Assembly (NCBI RefSeq): GCF_002797435.1
Contig: NZ_PGEN01000001.1
Location: 2,602,501 to 2,666,500, forward strand
Direction: 5' to 3'
From: Sphingomonas koreensis
GTDB lineage: Bacteria > Pseudomonadota > Alphaproteobacteria > Sphingomonadales > Sphingomonadaceae
DNA: 64,000 nt
In this document: piece by piece, positions 1 to 8,413 of the stretch
How positions within the stretch are numbered: position 1 is the stretch's first letter
How the letters are laid out: each line of letters begins with the position of its first letter
Notes under the pieces: model-generated
The model's input: the letters and a program-made list of their open reading frames with translations, nothing else
The model's database searches: none
Told to the model about the DNA's origin: nothing
Made by a program: the position numbers and the translations under genes

Positions 1-290
1 CAGACCGCCGCCACCATCGCCGCTTCGTCCGCGGCTTCCGCGCGGAGGCCATGATCGACCGTCGCCGCGCCGACGCGCCCGGGAAAGGCGGCCACAGCGA
101 GCAGCAGCATCGCCATGCTGTCGGCCCCGCCCGATACGGCGAGGGCGATCGTCGCACTGGCAGGCAGGGCCTTGACTGCCGCTTCCGCGAACAGGCGATC
201 GAGGTCCGCGGCGAACCGCGCGACCGTTTCCGGATCGGGCGGGTTCAGCGTGTCACTTGCACTTGCTGGCGGTGCGGCCGGTGGCGACAT
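1..290 (-). CDS. tilS: tRNA(Ile)-lysidine synthase TilS, N-terminal part (runs off left edge)
   Basis: TilS uses ATP to attach lysine to C34 of tRNA-Ile(CAU), so the tRNA reads AUA. The visible 96 residues contain the N-type PP-loop SGGADS at about residues 53-58 and a following VDHGLR segment, both diagnostic of TilS. The start is taken at the ATG at 290, which overlaps the end of cpoB by 38 bases. No later ATG would keep the full N-terminal lead, though a shorter start cannot be excluded. Gene order cpoB then tilS on one strand is common in sphingomonads. The C-terminal substrate-binding domains lie outside the window. Confidence 0.88.
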   Translation of the reverse strand, partial: MSPPAAPPASASDTLNPPDPETVARFAADLDRLFAEAAVKALPASATIALAVSGGADSMAMLLLAVAAFPGRVGAATVDHGLRAEAADEAAMVAAV

Positions 291-1188
291 CTTTCTTCAT
301 CGCGTCGGAGATGCGGTCGCCATAGACCTGGCTGAGCTCGTCATAGACCTTGCACACCTCGCTCGCCGGCTTCTTCATCTTCACGAGCGACTGGGCGAGA
401 TAGTAGAGCGAGTCCGGCGCGCGTTCGCCGTTCGGCATCTTCTGATAACTCTCGAAGAAGGCGGTGGCGGCGAGCGCCGGCTTGCCCTGATCGAGCAGCG
501 CCCGGCCAAGCAGGTTCTGCGAATAGCTGGCGCGGCGGTGCTTGGGATATTTCTGGACCACCGTGCGCAGCTCGGTGATCGCCTTGTCATATTGCTTGGC
601 CTGCCACAGCCGATAGCCATAGACATAGCCGTCCTCGGCCGGATCGTCGCTCTTGGGCCGGTCGACCGCCACTGCGGGCGTCGTCGGCACGGTGGTGGCA
701 GGACCCCCTACCGCAGGACGCGTCGGCGCGGGGCGCGTGCCGGTCACCGGCGCATCGTCCTCGGCGGGCGCGGCGCCGGCCTCCAGCGCCTTCAACCGCG
801 CCTCGGTCGAACGCTTATAGGCGTTGAACGCCTCCTCGAGCTGGCGAAGGCGATACTGGCTCTGCTCGACCTGTCCGGTGATTTGCGACAGCTGCGATTC
901 CACCGCACTGACTCGCGCGTTGAGATCGGCGACCGCGCTGGTCGCGGGCAAGCCCGGCGCGCCGGGCTGGCGTTCGGGCGGGGTGATCTGCGGCTCGATC
1001 GTCTGGCCCGCGCCACCCGGGAACACCTTGCGCTGAACCGCGCGCATTTCGCGCTCGAGCCGGTCGACCCGGCCTTCGATCCCGCCACCGGCGGCGCCGC
1101 GGCTGGTCTGCGCCGTCGCCGGCATCGCAACGCTTGCCAGCGCGGCCACCGCCGTGCCGAGCAACGCCATCTTTCCAATCAAACGCAT
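253..1188 (-). CDS. cpoB: Cell division coordinator CpoB (YbgF), TolA-associated TPR protein
   Basis: This is a periplasmic protein of the Tol-Pal system that coordinates outer-membrane constriction with peptidoglycan synthesis. The protein is 311 aa from the ATG at 1188, which has a GGGGAT ribosome site 5 bases upstream; a longer reading to 1233 exists but would bury the signal peptide. Residues 1-27 form a signal peptide ending ATA-Q. A coiled coil (about 40-120) corresponds to the trimerising region of the family, then a Pro/Ala linker rich in TRP and PTT, then three C-terminal TPR repeats beginning near YGYRLWQAKQYDKA. tol-pal genes are not in view; tilS follows. Confidence 0.9.
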   Translation of the reverse strand: MRLIGKMALLGTAVAALASVAMPATAQTSRGAAGGGIEGRVDRLEREMRAVQRKVFPGGAGQTIEPQITPPERQPGAPGLPATSAVADLNARVSAVESQLSQITGQVEQSQYRLRQLEEAFNAYKRSTEARLKALEAGAAPAEDDAPVTGTRPAPTRPAVGGPATTVPTTPAVAVDRPKSDDPAEDGYVYGYRLWQAKQYDKAITELRTVVQKYPKHRRASYSQNLLGRALLDQGKPALAATAFFESYQKMPNGERAPDSLYYLAQSLVKMKKPASEVCKVYDELSQVYGDRISDAMKKDVATGRTASKCK

Positions 1189-1255
1189 CGAAATCCCCGC
1201 AGGCGCTAACATCCTCAACGCCTTATACATCACATGCCGAATCTGTCGCCACGCT

Positions 1256-2191
1256 TTACGGCGCGGTGCTGTTTCCGCCCGCCGGAGTCAGCGGGTCGAC
1301 GGTCTGCGACTGCGCGGGCGGATCGAAGGCCGGCCGGAACGCCGGGGGCAGCGGCTGCGAACTGCGGTTTGCCGGCGTTGCGGACGCGGCCGGCGTCGGC
1401 GTGGCAGCCGGCGTCGCGCCCGATCCGCGCGCCTGAAGCGCGGCGGCGCTGATCGGCACGTCCTTGATCGCGCGGCCAGGTGTACCCAGCGGCGCTACGT
1501 CGGAACCGTTGACGGTCACGCGGATCGCCTCGGGACGGCCGAGATTGATCATCGGTCCGTTGGCGTTCTGCGGCACGTCATAGCGCTCGCCCGCCGCCAT
1601 TTCCTTTTCGAACAGGCGTGTTCCGCTCGCGTCGTAGATGCGCAGCCAGACCGGCTCGGTCGCGGTCAGCGTCACCTGCCCGCCATTGGCGGGGGCTGCC
1701 GGAGAAGGCGCCGCTGCGGGCACCGCAAGCGGGGTCTCGGTCGGCAGGGGCTCGGGTTCGGGCGTGCCGCTGCTGCGGAACAGATCGGTGCCGTACCACA
1801 AGGCCAGCGCGGCGAGCAGCAGTACCGCGATCACCGCGCCTGCCCAGACCAGGCCGCTCGACGGTTCGCGCACCGGATCCTCGGGATCGTAGGTCTCATA
1901 GGCCTCGCGCGCCGCGAACATGCTCGAGGTCTCGGCGCGCAGCTCCTTCGCCAGCGCGACCTCGTCCGCGCCGATCGCGCGGGCATAGGATTTCACGAAG
2001 CCGACGGCGTAGGTGGGAGAGGGAAGGCCCGAATAGTCGGAGGTCTCGATCGCTTCGAGGTGGCGGAGCGGAATGCGCGTACGTGCGGCGATATCGGACA
2101 GCTCGAGCCCCTGCGCCAGCCGCGCATCGCGCAGCTTCTCGCCGACCTTCTCGGGGAAGAGCGTCGGGGTTTCGCCGGGTTCGCCGTCCAT
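1256..2191 (-). CDS. RodZ-like helix-turn-helix membrane protein with DUF4115 domain
   Basis: The family links the MreB cytoskeleton to the cell-wall elongation machinery. The 311-residue protein has an N-terminal Cro/C1-type helix-turn-helix (about residues 14-75, core GEKLRDARLAQGLELSDIA), a single membrane helix at about 114-134, a Pro/Ala-rich periplasmic linker and a DUF4115 beta domain (about 175-245, with VWLRIYDASG). This is the domain order of RodZ. It lies upstream of cpoB on the same strand with a 67-base gap, so co-transcription is possible. A DNA-binding role for the helix-turn-helix is not needed in this family. Confidence 0.85.
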   Translation of the reverse strand: MDGEPGETPTLFPEKVGEKLRDARLAQGLELSDIAARTRIPLRHLEAIETSDYSGLPSPTYAVGFVKSYARAIGADEVALAKELRAETSSMFAAREAYETYDPEDPVREPSSGLVWAGAVIAVLLLAALALWYGTDLFRSSGTPEPEPLPTETPLAVPAAAPSPAAPANGGQVTLTATEPVWLRIYDASGTRLFEKEMAAGERYDVPQNANGPMINLGRPEAIRVTVNGSDVAPLGTPGRAIKDVPISAAALQARGSGATPAATPTPAASATPANRSSQPLPPAFRPAFDPPAQSQTVDPLTPAGGNSTAP

Positions 2192-2314
2192 TCAATCTTT
2201 CTCCGGTCGCACTGGGGTTCGCCAGGGGGATGCAGGCCGTGCGGGGGTGTTCACCACCCGCCTGCCGCTGTCAACGCTGGGGAGGGAAAATGGTGCGGCA
2301 TTCCATGCAGAGCA

Positions 2315-4594
2315 TCACGCGAGTTCGACGCCGTGATCAGCCGCCCATTGCTCCAGCGCGGCGCGCATGTCCTGCGGCGGCCGGTCGAGCATGCCGCGCA
2401 TCGCCGCGATCAGCTTCGCCCGGTCGAGCGAGCGCACCATCGCCTTGATTGGCCCGACCGCAGCCGGTGTGATCGACAGCCGGTCGATGCCGAGCCCGAT
2501 CAGCGCCATCGCTTCCAGCGGCCGGCCGCCCATTTCGCCGCATACCGCCAGCGGCACATCGGCCTCCGCGGCTTCGGCCGTCACGCGGCGCAGGAAGCGC
2601 AGGATCGAGGGGCTGAGCCAGTCGTAGCGCACCGCCAATTTGGGATGGGCGCGGTCCGCAGCGAACAGGAACTGGGTCAGGTCGTTGGTGCCGACCGACA
2701 GGAAATCGAGCCGCGGCAGCAGCAGGTCGAGCACTTCGGCCAGCGCCGGCACTTCGAGCATCGCGCCATAGCGGATGTGCAGCGGAAGCTTGTGCCCGCG
2801 CGATTCCAGCCAGGCACGCTGCGTCTCGAACAGCGTGCGCGCTTCATCGAACTCCCAGGGCTCCGATACCATCGGGAACATGACGTTGAGGGTTCGCCCC
2901 GCCGCGGCCTCGAGCAGCGCGCGCGCCTGCACCTTCATCAGGCCTTCGCGGTCGAGCGCGAGCCGCAGCGCGCGCCAGCCCATCGCCGGATTCTCTTCCT
3001 CGCCATTCTCGTCATGGTCGAGATAGGGCAGTGCCTTGTCCCCGCCGATATCGACGGTGCGGAAGGTGACCGGGCGGTCGCCGGCGGCGTCGAGCACGTC
3101 CTTGTACAGCCGCCGCTGGCTGTCGCGCTGCGGCAACGTGGCGGAGACGAGGAACTGGAACTCGGTGCGGAACAGCCCGATCCCATCGGCGCCGGTCAGG
3201 TCGAGCGCCGCCACGTCGTCGCGAAGCCCGGCATTGACCATCACCGTCAGCCGGTGCCCGTCCGTCGTGACCGGGGCCTCGTTCTTGAGCGCGGCGAAGG
3301 CGGCGCGGCGCTTCTGCGTGACCAGCAGCTTGGCCTCGAACGCCTCGTCCATCGCCGCGGTGGGCCGGATGATCAGCGTATCCTCGGTCACGTCGACCAG
3401 CAGGCGATCGCCCTCCGCAATGAGCCGGCGGATGTCCTTGACGCGGCCCAGCACCGGCACCCCCATCGCGCGGGCGACGATGGTGACGTGCGCGGTCAGC
3501 GACCCCTCTTCCAGCACCACGCCCTTGAGGCGGCGGCGGTCATATTCGAGCAGTTCGGCCGGGCCGAGGTTGCGCGCGATCAGGATCGAATCCTGTCGCA
3601 GGCCCAGTTGCGCCGCGGTGCCGAGCTGGCCCGAGACGATGCGGAGCAGCCGGTTGGACAGATCCTCCAGGTCGTGCATGCGATCGCGCAGCAGCGGATC
3701 GTCGATCTGGCGCATGCGCATGCGGGTGCGCTGCTGGACGCGCTCGATCGCAGCCTCGGCGGTCAGGCCTGAATCGATCGCCTCGTTGATGCGGCGGCTC
3801 CAGCCTTCGTCATAGGCGAACATCTTGTAGGTCTCGAGAACCTCTTCATGTTCGCCGCCGCCGCCGAACTCGGCCTGGCTGGTCATGCGGTCGATCTGCT
3901 CGCGCATCTTGTCGAACGCGGCATAGACGCGATGGCGCTCGGCCTCGATATCCTCCGCGACCGTATGTTCGATGATGATGCGCGGCTGGTGGAACACGGC
4001 GGCGCCGGCGGCCATGCCCTCGACCAGCTTGAAGCCCGGCACGCGCGCGGTCCCGGTCGATTGCAGCCGGGTGGTGCCGCCGCCGCCCGCCGGGTCGATC
4101 AGCCCGGCATTGGCGATCAGTTCGGACAATACCATCGCCACCGTCTGCAGCGCCTCGATCTCGACCTCGTCATATTTGCGGGGGTCGGCATGCTGGACGG
4201 CGAGGACGCCGACGGCGCGCTCCTTGCGGATGATCGGAACGCCGGCATAGCTGTGGAACCGGTCTTCGCCCGTTTCGGGGCGATAGGCGAAGTCAGGATG
4301 CGCCGCGGCCTCGTCGAGGTTCAGCGTCTCGACATTGGCCGCGATCGTGCCGGTCAGGCCCTCGCCCATCGCGAGCTTGGTGACGTGGACCGCTTCCTGC
4401 GCCAGGCCACGGGTGGCGAACAGCTCCAGCGCGCCCTCGCGCAGCAGGTAGATCGAACAGACCTCGCTGTTCAGCGCCTCGCCGATGATGTTGACGACCG
4501 AGTTCAGCTTGCCCTGGGCCGCGGCGCGCGACGCCATCACATCGTGCAGCCGTGTCAGGATTTCGCGGGCGGAGGCGGCGGCGGAAACGGGCAT
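2315..4594 (-). CDS. ptsP: Phosphoenolpyruvate-protein phosphotransferase PtsP (enzyme I-Ntr)
   Basis: It is the first enzyme of the nitrogen phosphotransferase system, passing phosphate from PEP to NPr. The length of 759 aa suits the family. An N-terminal GAF domain (about 1-165) is followed by a short Gly-rich linker, the EI N-terminal region, the swivelling phosphohistidine domain with SLTAHVTIVARAMG (active-site His near 369), and a C-terminal PEP-binding TIM barrel ending with the VCGEMGG motif. The GAF domain separates it from the sugar-PTS enzyme I. NPr and EIIA-Ntr are not in the window; rpoN, functionally related in many proteobacteria, is at 28741. Confidence 0.95.
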   Translation of the reverse strand: MPVSAAASAREILTRLHDVMASRAAAQGKLNSVVNIIGEALNSEVCSIYLLREGALELFATRGLAQEAVHVTKLAMGEGLTGTIAANVETLNLDEAAAHPDFAYRPETGEDRFHSYAGVPIIRKERAVGVLAVQHADPRKYDEVEIEALQTVAMVLSELIANAGLIDPAGGGGTTRLQSTGTARVPGFKLVEGMAAGAAVFHQPRIIIEHTVAEDIEAERHRVYAAFDKMREQIDRMTSQAEFGGGGEHEEVLETYKMFAYDEGWSRRINEAIDSGLTAEAAIERVQQRTRMRMRQIDDPLLRDRMHDLEDLSNRLLRIVSGQLGTAAQLGLRQDSILIARNLGPAELLEYDRRRLKGVVLEEGSLTAHVTIVARAMGVPVLGRVKDIRRLIAEGDRLLVDVTEDTLIIRPTAAMDEAFEAKLLVTQKRRAAFAALKNEAPVTTDGHRLTVMVNAGLRDDVAALDLTGADGIGLFRTEFQFLVSATLPQRDSQRRLYKDVLDAAGDRPVTFRTVDIGGDKALPYLDHDENGEEENPAMGWRALRLALDREGLMKVQARALLEAAAGRTLNVMFPMVSEPWEFDEARTLFETQRAWLESRGHKLPLHIRYGAMLEVPALAEVLDLLLPRLDFLSVGTNDLTQFLFAADRAHPKLAVRYDWLSPSILRFLRRVTAEAAEADVPLAVCGEMGGRPLEAMALIGLGIDRLSITPAAVGPIKAMVRSLDRAKLIAAMRGMLDRPPQDMRAALEQWAADHGVELA

Positions 4595-4670
4595 GGTATC
4601 GCGCTATCAGATCGACGCGGGCACGCCAATCGGTTCGGCGCGTGCGATACGCCCGGACCGAAGGGGATTT

Positions 4671-5396
4671 TCAGCGGGAGGCGAGGGCGGTCCGGCCTCC
4701 GGTGACCCGGGTGTTCGCCGTAAAGACGGCGCGATCATAGGTGAGCCTGGGCGCAGCCGGCGCGGATGCGGTGAGCCGGGGCGCGATGGCCGGGCTTCCC
4801 GCCCGCCACGCCACCAGATCCGCGCGATAGGCATCGTAGCGGGCATAGAATTCGCCGAAGGGCCGGTCGATCGCGGTGATTGCGGTGCCTGCAAAGCCGC
4901 CGATCGCTCCCGGCGCCAGTGCCGCAGCCTGATGCAGCAACGGGCCCGCCTGCGCACAGAAACGCGCAAGCACCGGCGGCTGCGCGAAATAATTGTAGAG
5001 CCGGGTCATCGCGGGATCGAATGCCGCCATGCCGCCATGCTCGGCGGCCAGCGCGCGGTGCGCCGCCGCCAGCGTCTGACGCTGGGTGTTCAGCAGCTTG
5101 TTATAGGCGGGCACGAGCGAGGTGTCGGGGCAGCTCAGCGCCGCGACATTGAACGCCGCGCGCAGGTGCCAGATCGCGCCGGATGCGGAGAGATCGCGAT
5201 TGGGCGACGCATAGCTTCCGTCCGCCAGTCGGGCCGGGATGGTGAGGCCGGCCGCCGCGCCATCGGGCGGCGTCGGCGCGGCAACGCGAACCGGGGCGGG
5301 AACCGGGCGCGGTGTGGGCGCCATCGCCTGCTTCTGCCCAGCACATCCGGCAAGGGCGGTCAGCGCGGCGAGCGAAGCAAGGACGCGGTACGACAT
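4671..5396 (-). CDS. Hypothetical lipoprotein
   Basis: I do not recognise this 241-residue protein. It begins with a lipoprotein signal (ALTALAGC, lipidated Cys at about 18), then a Pro/Ala-rich tether of about 30 residues and a mostly helical domain (about 60-200) with several conserved-looking aromatic and Cys residues (SCPDTS, ARFCAQAG). The two Cys could form a disulfide. It lies 76 bases upstream of ptsP on the same strand. It is probably an envelope-anchored protein of sphingomonads; no enzymatic motif is visible. Confidence 0.7.
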   Translation of the reverse strand: MSYRVLASLAALTALAGCAGQKQAMAPTPRPVPAPVRVAAPTPPDGAAAGLTIPARLADGSYASPNRDLSASGAIWHLRAAFNVAALSCPDTSLVPAYNKLLNTQRQTLAAAHRALAAEHGGMAAFDPAMTRLYNYFAQPPVLARFCAQAGPLLHQAAALAPGAIGGFAGTAITAIDRPFGEFYARYDAYRADLVAWRAGSPAIAPRLTASAPAAPRLTYDRAVFTANTRVTGGRTALASR

Positions 5397-5464
5397 GCCC
5401 GCATCCCATCATGCTTAGGTAAATACCGCGTTAACTGCGCGGCGGGGCTTCGAAAGGGATTCCC

Positions 5465-6483
5465 TCAGGCCGCGCGCTTCTCCAGCGCGTGCGCGGCCTC
5501 GGCCATCAGCTGGGCGATGATCTCGGCGACCGGCTCTTCCTTGGTCACCATGCCGACCGACTGGCCCGCCATCAGCGATCCGTTGTCGACATCGCCCTCG
5601 ATCACCGCGCGGCGCAGCGCGCCCGCCCAGTAATGTTCGATCTGGAGCTGCGCTTCCATCATCTCGACCTTGTTCTCGTCGAGCAGCTGGGCGACCTCGC
5701 GCTGCTTGGCGGTGAACAGCTCGGACGAGGCGTTCTTGAGCGCGCGCACCGGGATCACCGGCAGGCGCGGATCGATCTGCACGCTGGCGACCGCGTCGCG
5801 CGCGCTGGCACGGAAGAACGCCTTCTTGAAATTGGGATGCGCGATGCTCTCGGTCGCGCAGGCGAAGCGCGTGCCGAGCTGGACGCCAGCCGCGCCCATG
5901 TCGAGATAGCCGGCGATCGCCTCGCCGCGACCGATCCCGCCGGCGACGAACACGGGCACCTGCTCGGCGACCTCGGGCAGGATTTCCTGCGCCAGCACGC
6001 TGGTCGATACCGGGCCGATATGCCCCCGGCTTCCATTCCCTCGACCACCAGCGCGTCGACGCCCGATCGGATCAGCTTCTTGGCGAGGCTGAGCGCGGGG
6101 GCGAAGCAGATCAGCTTGGCGCCGTTCCCCTTGATCGCGTCGAGCGACCCGGCCGGCGGGAGCCCGCCCGCCAGCACGATGTGCGAGACATCGTGCTTCG
6201 CGCACACCGCGATCAGGTCGAACAGTTGCGGGTGCATGGTGATGAGGTTCACGCCGAACGGCTTGTCGGTGAGCGCCTTGGTTCCCGCGATCTCCGCGTC
6301 GAGCAATTCGGGCGTCATCGCGCCGCACGCGATCAGGCCGAACCCGCCCGCGTTCGAGATGGCGGAGACGAGGTTGCGCTCGCTCACCCACGACATCGCG
6401 CCGCACAGGATCGCAGTCTTGCTGCCCAGAAACTCGATGCCGCGCGCCATGCGGCGCTGAAGGCGCTCTTCCCCAATGCTCAT
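5465..6483 (-). pseudogene. Nitronate monooxygenase / 2-nitropropane dioxygenase family gene with a 1-base frameshift
   Basis: These are FMN TIM-barrel enzymes that oxidise alkyl nitronates; FabK-type enoyl reductases are relatives. The N-terminal part reads from the ATG at 6483 (GAMSWVSERNLVSAISNAGGFG) to VVEGMEAGG. The family motif then continues as HIGPVSTSVLAQEILPEV, but in another frame. The break is in a run of five C on the plus strand (6023-6027); six would restore a continuous 340-residue protein. The frame-0 reading runs on as unrelated sequence to 5755. Everything else looks intact, so this is either a recent inactivation, a slippery tract, or a sequencing error. Confidence 0.85.
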
Positions 6484-6559
6484 CGCCTTGCCCTAGCCGC
6501 GCCTGCCCCGTCCCGGCAAGTCTGGCCAGCGCCGCGCCCGCGCATTAGGAAGCTGGCGC

Positions 6560-7408
6560 ATGAAACGCCCAGCGCTCGCCAGCCTCGCCCTGCTCCTCCT
6601 CGCGCCCGCCGCCGCGGCCCAGGAACCGCTGTTCGACAATCATGTCCACCTCTGGAAGGGCGCGGAATCACTGCGCGAATACCGTGCGCAGTCGAAAGCC
6701 GCCGGGCTCGATCCGGTCGCCGCGGTGATGTGGTTCGGCGGACCCAATCAGGCGCGCGAGGGCAATCCCGATGCGATCCGGGCCAGCAACGACGCGATCA
6801 TCGCGCTCGCCAAGGCCAATCCCAAGCTGGTCCCTGTCGCGACCGTCCATCCCTATGACGGCGACGCCGCGATCGCCGAGGTGCGGCGCGTCGGCGCGGC
6901 CGGCGTGAAGCTGCTCAAGATCCACGCCCACACCCAGAAGTTCGACAATGCCGACCCGCGCGTGCTCGCCGTCGTCCGCGCTGCCGGGGAGGTTGGCGTG
7001 GTCGTGCTGATGGACAATGCCAGCATCCTGCCCGGCGACAATGAGAAGCTGTTCAACCTCGCCCTTTCCGCGCCGAAGACCCGGTTCATCTTCGCGCATA
7101 TGGGCGCGATGGGCTTCCGCTTCTGGAACATGCTCAAGGCCGCGCGCACTGCGGAGGGGCTGTTCGGCGAGAATATCTATTTCGACATCTCCGCCACCGT
7201 GACGCTGACCGCCGACTCGCCGATCGAGGACGAGTTCGTCTGGACGATGCGCAATGTCGGGATCGACCATATCCTGCTGGGGTCGGACTATCCGCAATTC
7301 TCCCTCAAGCAGACTGTCGAGGCGCTGGAAAAGCTCGGCCTGACCGCCGAGGAGCTGGCGAAGATTCGCTACGGCAATGCGCGCAAGCTGCTCGGCCTGA
7401 AGGACTGA
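6560..7408 (+). CDS. Secreted amidohydrolase-family metal-dependent hydrolase
   Basis: This 282-residue TIM-barrel hydrolase belongs to the amidohydrolase 2 (TIM-barrel Amidohydro_2) group. A signal peptide ending AAAAQ (about 21) suggests export. An HxH metal pair sits in DNHVHLW (His 28 and 30), later metal or catalytic positions appear in KIHAHTQ, FAHMGAMG and LGSDYPQF (the final Asp). The natural substrate cannot be read from the sequence. It is divergent from the broken nitronate monooxygenase gene and is followed after 4 bases by a secreted phosphoesterase, so the two probably form an operon. Confidence 0.82.
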   Translation: MKRPALASLALLLLAPAAAAQEPLFDNHVHLWKGAESLREYRAQSKAAGLDPVAAVMWFGGPNQAREGNPDAIRASNDAIIALAKANPKLVPVATVHPYDGDAAIAEVRRVGAAGVKLLKIHAHTQKFDNADPRVLAVVRAAGEVGVVVLMDNASILPGDNEKLFNLALSAPKTRFIFAHMGAMGFRFWNMLKAARTAEGLFGENIYFDISATVTLTADSPIEDEFVWTMRNVGIDHILLGSDYPQFSLKQTVEALEKLGLTAEELAKIRYGNARKLLGLKD

Positions 7409-7412
7409 CGCG

Positions 7413-8225
7413 ATGACCCGCTTTACCCGCCGTACCCTGCTCGCCGCCGCCGGGGCGCTGCCCGTTGCCGCCTGCGCCCCGCGCGTCGCGGCGGCCCATA
7501 CCCCGCTTCGTGTCGTGACCTTCAACATCTGGCACGATGCGGGCAACTGGCCGCTGCGCCTCAAGCTGATCGTCGATGTGCTCCGCGCCGCCGACGCCGA
7601 TGTCATCGCGCTGCAGGAGGTGCTGCAGGATTCGAAGAAGAACCTGCCCAATCAGGCGGAGACGATCGCCGCCGCGCTGGGTGGCTATACCGCGCATTTC
7701 ATGTCGACCTCGCCCGAGGGTGCGGCCAACCGTTACGGCAACGCCATCCTGACGCGGCTTCCGGTGACCATGGTCGACACGATCAAGCTCGAGCCTCTCG
7801 AAGACTATCGCACCGCGATCCGCCTGCGCGTCGACGCGCATGGCCTCCCGGTCGATATGGTCAACACTCACCTCGCCTGGCAGGCCGATGCTGGCCCGGT
7901 GCGCGCGCGGCAGATTCGCGGACTGCTCGACTGGTTGCCGCGGGATGACGCACCGCTGGTGCTGATGGGCGACTTCAACGCCCCGCTCGACGAGGCCGCG
8001 CTCGCCCCGCTTGCGGTCCGCGGTCTCGAACCCGCGCTCAGGCCCGGTGCGACCGACACTACGCTCGTCGTCTCACGCGGGCACAAGCCGCGCGTGATCG
8101 ACCATATCTTCGCCGATCCGCGCCTGTTCGACGTGACCGACGCGCGCCGCATCGGCGACGTGGCGGTGGATGGCGAGTTGCCGTCGGATCATTTCGGCGT
8201 GGCCGCGACGCTCACCCCGCGCTGA
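7413..8225 (+). CDS. Endonuclease/exonuclease/phosphatase-family protein, exported
   Basis: This 270-residue DNase I-like fold protein has the family motifs in order: TFNIWHD near the start, IALQEV (metal-binding Glu), LMGDFNAP (catalytic Asp-x-Asn), DHIFADP and the terminal SDHFGV His. The N-terminus TRRTLLAAAG resembles a Tat signal and is followed by a lipobox-like PVAAC, so it may be an exported lipoprotein. Such proteins cleave nucleic acids, phosphoinositides or sphingomyelin; which one is not readable here. It follows the amidohydrolase gene by 4 bases. Confidence 0.8.
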   Translation: MTRFTRRTLLAAAGALPVAACAPRVAAAHTPLRVVTFNIWHDAGNWPLRLKLIVDVLRAADADVIALQEVLQDSKKNLPNQAETIAAALGGYTAHFMSTSPEGAANRYGNAILTRLPVTMVDTIKLEPLEDYRTAIRLRVDAHGLPVDMVNTHLAWQADAGPVRARQIRGLLDWLPRDDAPLVLMGDFNAPLDEAALAPLAVRGLEPALRPGATDTTLVVSRGHKPRVIDHIFADPRLFDVTDARRIGDVAVDGELPSDHFGVAATLTPR

Positions 8226-8262
8226 AGGCGGGTGATTGCGGATTTAATGGATGATTTCTCTT

Positions 8263-8369
8263 CGTCACCCCGGCCTTGTGCCGGGGTCCACCGGCCGGCA
8301 AGGGCTGGACAAGAGGCTTTAAGTCATCCGCTGAGGCGCAGTGGACCCCGGCACAAGGCCGGGGTGACG
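8263..8369. repeat. REP-type element: perfect 29-bp inverted repeat
   Basis: The arms 8263-8291 and 8341-8369 are exact reverse complements, separated by 49 bases. Each arm is also a small hairpin, CCCCGGC-cttgt-GCCGGGG. The element lies between the convergent phosphoesterase and lysC genes, so it may end transcription from both sides. The palindrome core is shared with the single hairpin at 18608-18630, which suggests a dispersed family in this genome. Confidence 0.85.
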
Positions 8370-8413
8370 GGGGAAGGAGGCATACCTCCTGCTCCTGTCG
8401 ATACCGTTCCGGC

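Noticed and set aside
115..1209. A long plus-strand open frame opposite cpoB
   Set aside because: It is antisense to cpoB, Arg-rich, and has no family motifs; high GC gives long false frames.
1154..3772. An 872-codon plus-strand open frame across rodZ-like and ptsP
   Set aside because: It is antisense to two well-supported genes and its composition is that of a shadow frame.
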